In this document: positions 1-10,200 of the stretch, in pieces
How positions within the stretch are numbered: the stretch's first letter is position 1
Layout of the letters: each line of letters begins with the position of its first letter
Assembly: GCA_020466095.1 (NCBI GenBank)
Contig: CM035807.1
Span: 32,190,212 to 32,254,211, forward strand
Origin: Chlorops oryzae
Lineage: Eukaryota; Arthropoda; Insecta; Diptera; Chloropidae
Length of the DNA stretch: 64,000 nt
Reading direction: 5' to 3'
Made by a program: the position numbers and the translations under genes
The notes under the pieces: model-generated
Told to the model about the DNA's origin: nothing
The model's database searches: none
The model's input: the letters and a program-made list of their open reading frames with translations, nothing else

Positions 1-1640
1 TGGAAGATCCAACGAGTGTTTCGTCCACACGGGTTAACATGTGTTATAGTTTATTTCTCTCCATTGTTTTTTATTTTCCCCAATAAGCTACGAGATTTCT
101 TAATGAACAATGTGGTCGGTCAAATATGAATGGGAAAATAAACTTGAAAGCTTTTTGTTTGGCTTAAAATAGAATTTAGTTCAAGATGCTGCTTGACTCT
201 AAAAATAAATATCTTTTTACGACATGACTACAATAAAACTTTTACGATGTGCTACTCGGTGCCGCATCCCAAGATGCTGAGATTTACGCAAAGTTTGATG
301 TTTTGCTACGAGTTTGTTTTTTATTGTCCTTTTTTAGTGTTTACTTCTGAATGGCTCACTCATCAAGATTTACTGTGTATATGCATTTTGTATGGAACGA
401 AAATAAATTCGTATTCTTTGACCTTGATTGAGAACAGCTTGCAATTAAGGCTTTAATATTCATATTTGTTCGGGCTTAGGGTCCAAGCATTTCTATTACA
501 AAATGTTAATATTTGCCAATCGAAAAAAATCTTTTTTCGGATTGCCGAAAGTGAACGTGGAAAGCCGATGCGATTGATTTCGAACCCAGCTACGAGTTCA
601 TCATCAGGCATCTTTAGCAATTTTTTCTCAATGGACAAGGCCTTTGACTATTGAATCGTTCGGGGTTCACACTCTTCTTTGCCCTCCGCTCTCATATTTG
701 AATCTATTTTGAATGACAAACCGACCATCTGGCCACGAAAATAAGAGAGGGAAAGATTTTTTTTCTGTCCAGCTTGAGATTATATATTTTCGCAGGACAT
801 AAAAGGCAACAATAAAATGAACCCAGCGCTTCTTTATGTGAGCAAGAATAATAAAACAAAGAGGAAAGCTGGAAAATATGTCAGCAACCGAGTCTTACGA
901 GGATGTGTGCGTGATAGAACGGGTCCTGCAGAAATGGCGAGTTCATTGTACCAGAAGATTGTACATTGTTATTAGTCGGATTATAGTAGATAGATTCTTT
1001 AGAAGATTTTATTCCTTAGCTTGGAACAATTGACCGCCAACTGACCTCATCAGATTTACCCTAAGACAGGTCCGTGCGCAGGAATCACCCCCAAAATCCC
1101 CCCGTGCGTACGGGCCTTCCCTAAGAGCATTCATCTACATATGTATTTGTGAGTGGTTCTTCTACGATAGCTCAATGCCGAAACAAGTAGTTGCCTGTCC
1201 AGCTAAATGGGAACAGTAAGTACTGCAAAATTTCGTACCAGTTGGGTAGTAGTAGTTGAGATGCAGTTGGAATTACTGCAGGGTTTCAGCTTAAGAACAT
1301 TAAACTACTTATAATTGTGTGCACTCATTAATGGCGAGGACGACATTGATATTGTATGATTATGTCCCAGCGTATGGAATAATTGTTGCCTTTTACAATT
1401 CTTCATAGAAATCAGAATCACTTTCTCGAATGAATTTTTTTTGAAAGCAATCAGTGACTTTCCGGTCTAACATATTTGTATTATATACATAAATATAAAA
1501 TAAGCTGTTATTAATTAAGGAATATAATCCTTAAAAAATAATATAAAAAAAACAAGAAGTTCGAGGCAAATTTCAATGAACCGTTAAAAATTGAAATTGT
1601 GCTGTGTTTTCGGGAGGGCGGTATCGAAGTGTTCGGGCGT
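1..1640. other. No gene seen; AT-rich spacer with possible SINE remnant
   Basis: No convincing coding exon on either strand. On the minus strand of about 453-660 there is a tRNA-like stretch with a box-B-like GGGTTCGAAATC, consistent with an old tRNA-derived SINE, but no clear box A or fold, so this is weak. The rest is AT-rich spacer leading into the 5' region of the FUN14-like gene. Confidence 0.4.
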
Positions 1641-1678
1641 AGCAATTTTGAAAGAAGTGCAATAACCAAGCGAAAATC

Positions 1679-2017
1679 ATGACGCACAAGTCCGAAAAGC
1701 TTTACATCTACAAGAATATTGCCGTGGGCACGGCCGCAGGCCTAGCATCTGGTTATATTGCCTCGAAAGTGGGCCAAGCTGCAGCGGTCATTGCTGGGAG
1801 CGCGATTTTAGTTTTGCAAATTGCGAATGTCGAAGGAGTTTTGAACGTGGATTGGGATAGTCTATTGAAAAAAATTATCGACTTGAGAAGTGTTACAGAC
1901 TCGATATCAGGCAGAAGATTGTCTGACCCCGGTGACCGATCGCGAAAGTTCTCAACGAATGCAATTTTCGCCACATCTTTTCTCGGTGGAGCTTTAATCG
2001 GGTTCGGATTACCTTAA
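1679..2017 (+). CDS. FUN14/FUNDC1-like small membrane protein
   Basis: A 112-residue single-exon protein starting at an ATG in the context AAAATCATG. Residues about 12-55 match the FUN14 family pattern from memory: a glycine/alanine-rich hydrophobic helix (GTAAGLASGYIASKVG), a second helix ending LVLQIAN, then a DW pair. A third hydrophobic segment (FLGGALIGFG) lies at the C-terminus. FUN14 proteins such as FUNDC1 sit in the mitochondrial outer membrane and act in mitophagy and ER-mitochondria contacts. The vertebrate N-terminal tyrosine-containing LC3-interacting stretch is absent: only about ten residues precede the first helix. It may therefore be a shortened paralogue or a retrocopy. AATAAA lies at 2157-2162. 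The frame is open and family-like throughout. Family call good; mitophagy role inferred only. Confidence 0.78.
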   Translation: MTHKSEKLYIYKNIAVGTAAGLASGYIASKVGQAAAVIAGSAILVLQIANVEGVLNVDWDSLLKKIIDLRSVTDSISGRRLSDPGDRSRKFSTNAIFATSFLGGALIGFGLP

Positions 2018-2156
2018 AATGAAGAAGACATATCTTCTATATTATATATATTTAAAGCAATGTATTTTCTTTTTTTTTTTTAATTGTGTCCGGCATTATT
2101 ACCACTAAAGGTACCCTGAGGGTGATACGGTTTTAAGTGGGATTAAGTGAAGTTGT

Positions 2157-2162
2157 AATAAA
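2157..2162 (+). terminator. Candidate polyadenylation signal of the FUN14-like gene
   Basis: AATAAA about 140 bases after the stop codon, on the coding strand. Position is plausible; usage cannot be seen. Confidence 0.45.
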
Positions 2163-2433
2163 TTTCTGGCATGCTACAAAATTCGGTGCTGTTGGCTTAA
2201 AATGAAAGAGAAAGCATTGGCGGAGGGAAAAGAAGATGTTCACTTTTTATCCATATATGAGAAATTGATTTTAAATGTTTTTCTCCACAAAACAATCAAT
2301 CATGGGATGCCATTCGAAGTGGCTTCCGCAAATTCAATTTAAACAGGAATTTAATCTTCTTTGATCAAGGTAAACTTCGGTTATTCGATGGCCCCTTTTG
2401 CCTTCTTTCATTTCGTGACTTCACAAGACAATA

Positions 2434-2852
2434 CCCAGCGGGAAAAACGGTAAGCCTTGAATTTTTTTAAAAATTATTTTGTCATGGAATATTGAACGAA
2501 TGATTTCTTGCATGATAAAGTACCTAATAGAGGATTTTTTGCACTAGGTAATGCCTTACCGATTTTCCTTACCTTATAATCGAAAACTTCAGGCTGTCAA
2601 AGTGTTTTTGTCTAGAAATATTTGCTTACATAGCACTGCATAAAGTAAGCCGCTTTTACGCTTTTGCTTACGCCGTATGGTAAACTTCCGGCTATAGGTA
2701 AATGATCTGAAAACTGAATTTCTGCCTTACGTGGTCAGCGAAATCGGTAATGCCTGAATTTTCCATGACATCGCTGTGTTAAAAATAAGGCATTCCGTAA
2801 GGAGCTCTTCGCATAAAGTTTCTGTACAAAAAATCATATTTTTCCCACTGGG
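2434..2852. mobile_element. 419-bp TA-flanked MITE with CCCAGYGGGAAAAA ends
   Basis: The left end CCCAGCGGGAAAAA and the right end TTTTTCCCACTGGG are inverted copies with one mismatch. Both are flanked by TA (2432-2433 and 2853-2854), as expected of a TA-target transposon. There is no coding capacity. The inside is crowded with GGTAAG/CTTACC and GGTAATGCC/GGCATTACC words in both orientations, like subterminal transposase-binding repeats. Superfamily not assigned. Confidence 0.65.
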
Positions 2853-3360
2853 TACAGTCTGAATTGTTCTCTTAAATTGAACTGTCATTGAAAAAGAGGA
2901 ACTCCAAGATTTTACAAATGCTTTGGGTTATAATATCCCCGGAAAATGTGATAGTGGTCACAAAAAAAGGAAATTTTTATTTTTTATGAACATTTTGTTT
3001 CGTGGTCAAAATATGCAAAAAAAAAAGTTTAAAAAATGAAATTTTTCGAACTTTGACCTCTTGGAGCACTCACTAAATAATTTCTGATCGGCATAAAAAT
3101 ATTTATTTCCTGGTTTTATGACCACCATTGCGTTTTCCGGGGGTGGCGCGCAGAATCCGACGCAAAGTAAATCTTTCCATACAACGATGGACCAGCCTAA
3201 TATGCAAGCCTTTCGTTGGCATCCTTTTGACAGCAGTTCTATCTGACCTTCTTTTTGAATGACACACTCAAGCGATTTTTCAAAGGTGAAATATATCAGA
3301 CTATAGATTGCCAGAGTAATCCAGGTGTATCCCTTTTAGTGCTATTTCCACTACTCAATG
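2853..3360. other. No feature seen
   Basis: AT-rich spacer between the MITE and the pentanucleotide block; no supported exon or repeat. Confidence 0.4.
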
Positions 3361-3714
3361 TATGGTATGGTATGGTATGGTATGGTATGGTATGGTATGG
3401 TATGTATGGTATGGTATGGTATGGTATGGTATGGTATGGTATGGTATGGTATGGTATGGTATGGTATGGTATGGTATGGTATGGTATGGTATGGTATGGT
3501 ATGGTATGGTATGGTATGGTATGGTATGGTATGGTATGGTATGGTATGGTATGGTATGGTATGGTATGGTATGGTATGGTATGGTATGGTATGGTATGGT
3601 ATGGTATGGTATGGTATGGTATGGTATGGTATGGTATGGTATGGTATGGTATGGTATGGTATGGTATGGTATGGTATGGTATGGTATGGTATGGTATGGT
3701 ATGGTATGGTATGG
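3361..3714. repeat. (TATGG)n microsatellite, about 70 units
   Basis: A nearly perfect TATGG array of about 354 bp. One unit is shortened to TATG at 3401-3404, and the array decays into ATGGCATGAA at the right end. Because 5 and 3 share no factor, every frame is open, which creates spurious repetitive ORFs on both strands. Purity suggests recent expansion. Confidence 0.97.
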
Positions 3715-5543
3715 CATGAATGCCTGCATTTTTATGTAAAATGTATGGATTGTAGGCAGTTTTCAGAAAAGGTCTGATACTCTAAATAAGCATTTTAATT
3801 GTTAAATTTTCGTCCTCGCATAGCCGTTTAGTTATTCAAATCAGTAAAACCTCTAACGTGGCAGCAATGGCCTATCCTTTTTATGCAAATTTGGAGAATC
3901 TCAACTCGATTATGTGTTTGTTTTATTGCATTTCCCAAGGAACAGGAATTGGTTTCATGTATTCCATGAATCTTTTTACACTCCAACGTTCAAGCTTTCC
4001 ATTGTTTTTGATTAGACTTTATTTCATTTTGTACGTCGGGTTTCGGGTTATTCCTTAAATGTTTGTTAACCATTTATTCTTATTGCCCTTTTTGTGGGCT
4101 AAACAAATTTCAAGGCATAGGTGGACCAACAACAAAAGAGCATGAAGATAAAAAGGATACGTATAGGAAAATCTATTCAAATTGCTTGTGAAAGGAAATC
4201 TTTGGTGAAATTCGACCTGTATCTGTTTACGGTCTTTCTTTAATGCGGATAATACTATTTATGTTGCTTATATGTATGTACATATGTATGTTAAGAAGAA
4301 GGCAAGCAACAAAATAGCTTTTGCAGCCGTAGTGGCTCTTTGACAGCTTCTTTTGAATCTGATGTGGCTTTTGTTTATTGCGTAAATAAATTCCTAAGTT
4401 ACACGCATATGAATACTTTAACCCATTAACGCCAGCTAAGTCAATGCTTTGATCCAACAAACGGATATATTCTGAACGAAACAGATCTTTAAAAAGAGAA
4501 TTTCAAAGAAAGTTTCCCACTATGGTGAAATGTGTCAAAGCAAAAAAGGTTGCAAGGGCGTGATTGGACCACTTATTTTTCAAAAAGTATTTCCTGGTGT
4601 TATAAAACAGCTTACGTTTTATTGTATGCAACCAAAACTTGCGTTACAAACTTGAATTTAACTACTTTATTTTTAGTAAAAAATATAGTCAGGCCAACTC
4701 TTAATTTTCTCGGGGAATTTTTCTCAGCGAAACTGCACAAAAATCTGCCATTCTAAGCACCCTCGAGAAGTAAATATAAGGGAATCAAGAATTTTGAAAA
4801 GTTTTAAGCAAGAGTCATCATATTCTGCCCACGAATACCTCCTTTTTTGGGGAGAAAAATTTTTTGGGTTAATATTACCGTGGAATCTTGATTCAAAACA
4901 GGGACGAGTGTCTTATTAGCAGGCTATAACACCCTTACTCGCATCGCGATAATTTTATTTAAATTTAAAATCAAATTAAATTTTAAAAATTGTTCAAAAA
5001 TAAAAAGAGCGGATTGAATTTTATGCTGCACGAAGGTTAAATTGTTGAACTAAATTGAGGAGGGGTTATCGCTTTAATCATTTTCCAAAAAAAAATTTTA
5101 ATCTTAAAGCATACACGAAACATTAAAACAAAATACGTAAGAGTAATTGTGCCCACCATTCCCTCCATGTCGCAACGTTTTTAATTAAAGCTTCATAAAG
5201 CAAAGTTATAAAGGTTCTTACACGAGCTGAACTGTTGGGCTGTTATGCCAGGTACTCATGTTTTAGATATGCAGTTTAAGGCGATCCTTACAACGCCCAT
5301 CGTTTGTACCTTATTCGTGTATATTCTACAAACACATGTTAAGTACATACATATATTTCTACCTTCACAAGGTGATTTAAGCATACACAACAATTTCACA
5401 CACATCCAGTGCTGTGCCTTGGCAAGGAAACTTTATTAAAACTTCGAAGCAGTTCGTTTGCTCTGACGTAATGAGTCGCACGAGAGTCTAACTTCGTATC
5501 CTGCGCCATAAAAGTTCTGCCAGACACATGTGGATACGCCTTT
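3715..5543. other. No gene seen; one solo mini-me end fragment
   Basis: AT-rich spacer. At 4918-4943 a short minus-strand match to the mini-me left end (AAGGGTGTTATAG) is present without the rest of the element. A poly(A) run of about 26 bases (5544-5569) abuts the next element. Short ORFs here show no family features. Confidence 0.4.
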
Positions 5544-5570
5544 AAAAAAAAAAAAAAAAAAAAAAAAAAT

Positions 5571-6556
5571 TAGGGTGTTATAGTCAGGCGAGCCCGACCA
5601 TACAATACTCGATACATACATAGATATATATATGTTTAAACATACCAAGACCACTGGCGTAAAGACAGCTATTCTGGAGATTTTTTTTCAAATTTTTTTT
5701 GACAACTGCCCTCTTGCCACGCCCAGTTTTCAAATTTAAATCGGAATAAAAGTTGAAATTCCACATATTGCATTATTGCATATATTCCATTGCAACTCCA
5801 TACCTGCCAACTTTCGTTCAAGTTTGAATTACAGATGTAAGAGACAATTATCGGAAAACACCCTTCTGCCACGCCTACTTTTCCAAGTTTCAGAAATAAC
5901 GTTAAGAACCCTAAAATATGTTCAAATGTCAAATTTCATCAACATATCTTGAGCAACTCCGGTTTTAGAGCAATTTGTGTGAAATTCACAACAGACCCTT
6001 GTACTCGAAGTGCTCTAAAAACGGTCCAACCCTGCCTATTCTCGAACTTATTCTAACCCATTTCCCCGTGAACACGCATTCCAAATTTCGTCAAGACAGC
6101 TGAACTATTTCGACAAAAAAACTGTATACGAGCAGACAGACAGACGGACGGACCTGGCCAAAGCGAATCTCCTGGTGACGCTGATCTTTCTTATCTATTT
6201 ATACCAGTGATGGCCAGACCTATACGTAAACATTCATAATTGTGTGTGTGAATGCGCTGTCGACTTCGCTGTGAGTTCCCTGCAGTAAATGCGGGGCAAA
6301 TTGACCCCTGCGTCACCACTGTCATTCTATAGACATGGTCAACGAGGAGGTCTACAGTTCAATTTTCTTAAGCATTCAAGAGTAATTACTCTGATTTGCA
6401 TTAACGAAGTTTGTTTTTTACACACACGAAAGCAGCCGAGCACATGTGCATGGGTAATCGAAGTTTGGCCGACACTGATTTATACATTCTCGGTATTACA
6501 AACAACCACACAAACGCAATATACCCTCGACACAGAGTGTGTCGGGTATAGAAATA
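5571..6556 (+). mobile_element. mini-me-like element, copy A
   Basis: Begins TAGGGTGTTATAGTCAGGC and ends in the diagnostic near-palindrome TCGACACAGAGTGTGTCGGG (6529-6548). It contains the conserved CTCCTGGTGACGCTGATC block after a GACAGACAGACGGACGGAC (GTCY-type) tract at 6134-6152. Mini-me elements of Diptera are known for a core between TA-rich and GTCY proto-microsatellites. This copy carries extra sequence between about 6205 and 6500 relative to copy C. No protein is encoded. Confidence 0.75.
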
Positions 6557-7389
6557 TAAAATAAAATAGAAATATAAAATAAAAATAAACTTAGAAGTTA
6601 AGGTGTGTAAATCTGTGTCTGGCAAGTTTTGACAAACTTTTTGCAGGAAACCGACTCAAACATTACCATGCAAAAGCTCCCATTTCGATCTTTTTGTTTT
6701 TTTTTTCCCCGGAAAAGGACTTTCGTTGCCATGGTGTTTGAACTTGATACTTCCACGAACCGCATTGCGTTTTTTCCCTTAAGTGTTGTCGAAAACAAAT
6801 GTCATAGGTCATTGGCTTTTTTGTGCTGGTAATAATGGGAGCGAATTTTCGAATCCATTTAATTTAAAATGCCCTTACACAAACGGAGCAGCTGGCCAGT
6901 TTTTCATATAAATTAAAATGTAAGGTTTTTATCAAAGCTCCAAAGGGAACTGAGGCGCGAATAAGCTATTTGAAAACTAAATAAATGAGAGTTAATAAGC
7001 ATTATTGCAACTTTTCTCACAATTAAATTGATAATTTTTTTTTTTTTGGGTTTTCTGTTTGAATTAAATTCGTGTTTGTTTTTTTTTTTTTGCTTTTGGC
7101 TTTTACTTTGAAAATTTCAATTATTATGAAAATTTAATGCATTAGCTAAGCAAATGTGATAGTTGCAAACTCGAAGGCTTGGAGGGAGGAATTGTTATAA
7201 AACTTTTTCACATGTAAATTTTCCTAAATGAAATTTGGTTTTATATGCATCAAATGAAGAGGTACTTCAGCACTTCAAGCTTTGGCGTTCGATTTTGTGG
7301 TAATGTGGAATAACTGTTAAAATGAATAAAATAGATTTTTATCGCAGTCTCAAGTAGGTAAAACAGTTCTGGTGTAAAACACTCGAAAA
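6557..7389. other. No feature seen
   Basis: AT-rich spacer with poly(T) runs near 7037 and 7080; no supported exon. Confidence 0.4.
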
Positions 7390-7418
7390 TTGAATAAGAG
7401 AGAGAAAACGAGAGATAG

Positions 7419-7449
<31 letters not shown>

Positions 7450-8180
7450 GAGAGAAAGAGAGAGAAAGAGAGAGAAAGAGAGAGAAAGAGAGAGAAAGAG
7501 AGATAAAGAGAGAGAAAGAGAGAGAAAAAGGGAGAGAGGGAGAGAGAGAGGGAGAGAGAAGGAGAGAGAAGGAGAGAGAAGGAGAGAGAAGGAGAGAGAA
7601 GGAGAGAGAAGAGAGAGAGAAAGGAGAGAGAAGAGAGAGAGAAGAGAGAGAGGAAGAGAGAGAGGAGGAGAGAAGGGAGAAATATATAGGGAGAGTGAGG
7701 GAGAGAGATAGAGTGAGAGGGGGAGAAGGACGGAGAAAGAGGGAGGGAGAAAGAGAGAGGAGAAGGAGGGAGAAAGAGAGAGGGAGAGGAGAGAAAGAGA
7801 GAGGGAGAAAGGGAGAAAGAGAGAGGAGGAGGAGAAAGAGAGAGGGAGAGGGAGAAAGAGAGAGGGAGAAAGAGAGAGGGAGAAAGAGAGAGGGAGAAAA
7901 AGGGAGGGAGAGAGAGATAAAGATAGAAAGAGAGAAAGAGACAGAGAGAAAGAGGGAAAGAGGGAAAAGGGAGAAAGATAGAAAGATAGAAAGATAGAAA
8001 GAGAGAAAGCGAGAAAGAGAGAAAGAGAGAAAGAGAGAAAGAGAGAAAGAGAGAAAGAGAGGAAGAATTAGAGATAGGAAGAGAGAAAAAAACACGGAGA
8101 GAAAAATATTAGCTGAGGAAAAAGAATTACATAAAGAAAGAGAGAAATAGAGAGAAATAGAAAGCAAAAAACAGAGAGAG
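7390..8180. repeat. Long purine tract of (GAGAAA)/(GA) repeats
   Basis: About 790 bp in which the plus strand is almost wholly G and A, built from GAGAGAAA, GAGAAGGA and GAGGGAGA variants. Purine richness decays into 8400. Its reverse complement produces a long leucine/serine/phenylalanine-rich reading frame that is an artefact. Such mirror-symmetric purine tracts can adopt triplex (H-DNA) structures. Confidence 0.95.
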
Positions 8181-8399
8181 AGAAACAAGGATAGCTAATT
8201 GAAGAGGAAAAGAGAAAAATACAAATATAAACAAAAAAGAGAAAGGTTATGAGACTGAGACAGAAATAAAGGGAGAAAGACAGAGAAATAGTGGAAGACA
8301 GAGCGAAAAAAGATAAAAATTGGCGAACAGCGAAGGAAAAAAAGAAAGAAAAAGAAGGGAACGTAGAGAAAGGTAGAAAGGGAGAGAGAGGGAAATATG

Positions 8400-9870
8400 T
8401 TGAAAAATTTGTCTTTAAATAAATATTTACCTACGATATTAAAAATAGAAACTTTTTCCAAAAACGCCTGCATGCTGAATATCACAGATAAATGTTATTA
8501 TTGTTCAATTTCTCTCGGACGCTCTATTTTTGTACATACATACATAAATTCATATACCAAAGTTGTTATCACTTCAAAACTTAAAATTCAATTGACTTTC
8601 TTGTCGGTCGATTTCAGTAGCTTGAAATAATTTTTTTTTTTTTTTAATATTTCAGCTCTTGCTTCATTTCGTTAAATGCCAATCCCGAACTCTATTACAC
8701 CCAGAGTCTTAATTAGAAGAGCATGTAATCTCGAAATTCAAGTCACTCAGTTGAACTGCTGCTTTCGTGGTGATAAATGACTGCGATTCATGTAAGCAAA
8801 TGCAACAAGACTTCACTGACTGGAAGTACGACAAGCGACTATGCGACTGCAAAGATAATGCCCAGAGTCGGAAGAGGGAATTAATTCGGGGTTATTAATG
8901 AAGCGTGTCCGTAGAGTTCGTTGCATAATTGTAAAAATATTCTTCGCAGATAAGCTAAAGAAAATATTTCCTCTCATTTGTTTCTGATGATACAGTTTTC
9001 TCTTTATTCTAGCCGACTGAGAATTATTAAATTGCTGACGAACGAGTCATATGCATATCAATTCTTTTTGATCCCAAGAAGAAGAAATGTAACAAACGAA
9101 GCCTTTGGAACGAAATACATACATATGTACATATTAATGTTATGGCAGCTCTAACGCTTCCCTCCACTAAGCGTGGGGTAAAATGCCTCGCGGCAACCAG
9201 TACTTTCACCAGAACTAAAGAACTAGTGCAAACGGGGGTAGAGCTTCGTATACAGCTCCGACTTGTATTGTATGGAAAAATGGTTTTTCGTGTCAGTAAT
9301 AAGAGTTGCCATGAGATAGTTGTTGCAAAGAGCGTTGATACTCCGAAATGGAAAATAAAATCTATCTTTATATATTACAATTATTTTTGTAAATAAAACA
9401 AACACCAAAAAAAATTCGGTGTCTTTTAAATATTGCGTATAGGAGGCAAAAAAAATTTCGGAACAAAAAAAAACCACAAACTACCCAGCCAACACTGAAC
9501 GTTACCACAACGTTTTGTGAAGGTAACATAAAAACGTTGCAGTAACATTATTTTATTTTGTTTAGGCATACATATACATTCTAACCCTACAACAAATTCG
9601 AACTCGAATATGTCCTTTATTTACATATCGAGCCATAACCGCCAAATTGATCTAAGTGACTTTTTTTTTTAAATTGACCTCTTCATGAAAATATCGACAT
9701 TTTTCGGGAAATCATCGTATGCTACATTTTTTACTAATTTTACTTTTTGATGCAAATTTGTTCTAGAGCCTTTAATTCATCGCCTGGCAAAATATTAAAA
9801 TCTCGAGAACTGTATTTACTGAGATAATGTGGAATTAATGAAAAATTTATTGTTCAAGTAAAAAAATTTT
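8400..9870. other. No gene seen; short interspersed-repeat fragment
   Basis: AT-rich spacer. The segment at about 9197-9264, with CAGTACTTTCACCAGAAC and AACTAGTGCAAA, resembles 60998-61080 and is probably a fragment of the second mini-me-like subfamily described there. Confidence 0.4.
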
Positions 9871-10200
9871 GGAGGAAGTTTAGAGAGTTATGGACCAAAA
9901 ACCAAACAAATCCAAAAAATTCATGGCGTCCGATTTGGATGAAAATTTATATGTAGAATAATTGAAGAATTCGAAGAATTTTGGCGTCAAACATTTTTCC
10001 AGAAACGGGTTACAACTAGTCTAGTTTTGGTCTAGTTCCAAACTGGTCCAAAAAGGACCAGTTTTTTGAAAAAATTTTAGTGCTAAAATTCTTAGAATTT
10101 TTTACTTATTATATATATGGATAAATTTGCATCCAAAGCGGGCGCCATGAATTTTTCGGATTTTTTTGGTTTTTGGTCCATAACTCTCTATACTTCCTCT
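9871..10200. repeat. Imperfect palindrome (foldback), about 330 bp
   Basis: The left arm from 9872 (GAGGAAGTTTAGAGAGTTAT) and the reverse complement of the right arm ending near 10199 are very similar over about 85 bp, sharing TATGGACCAAAAACC and TTCATGGCG. The arms can be extended more loosely towards a centre rich in CTAGT and GGACCAG words. No target duplication found. Probably a decayed inverted-repeat element. Confidence 0.6.

Noticed and set aside
1500..1560. Possible promoter TATA elements upstream of the FUN14-like gene
   Set aside because: The region is so AT-rich that TATA-like words carry no information.
3255..3777. Overlapping ORFs of 124-154 codons on both strands
   Set aside because: They are translations of the TATGG microsatellite; every frame is open because the unit is 5 bases.
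7250..8188. 312-codon minus-strand ORF rich in serine, leucine and phenylalanine
   Set aside because: Product of the purine tract; simple-sequence composition, no domain, start not an ATG in context of a gene.
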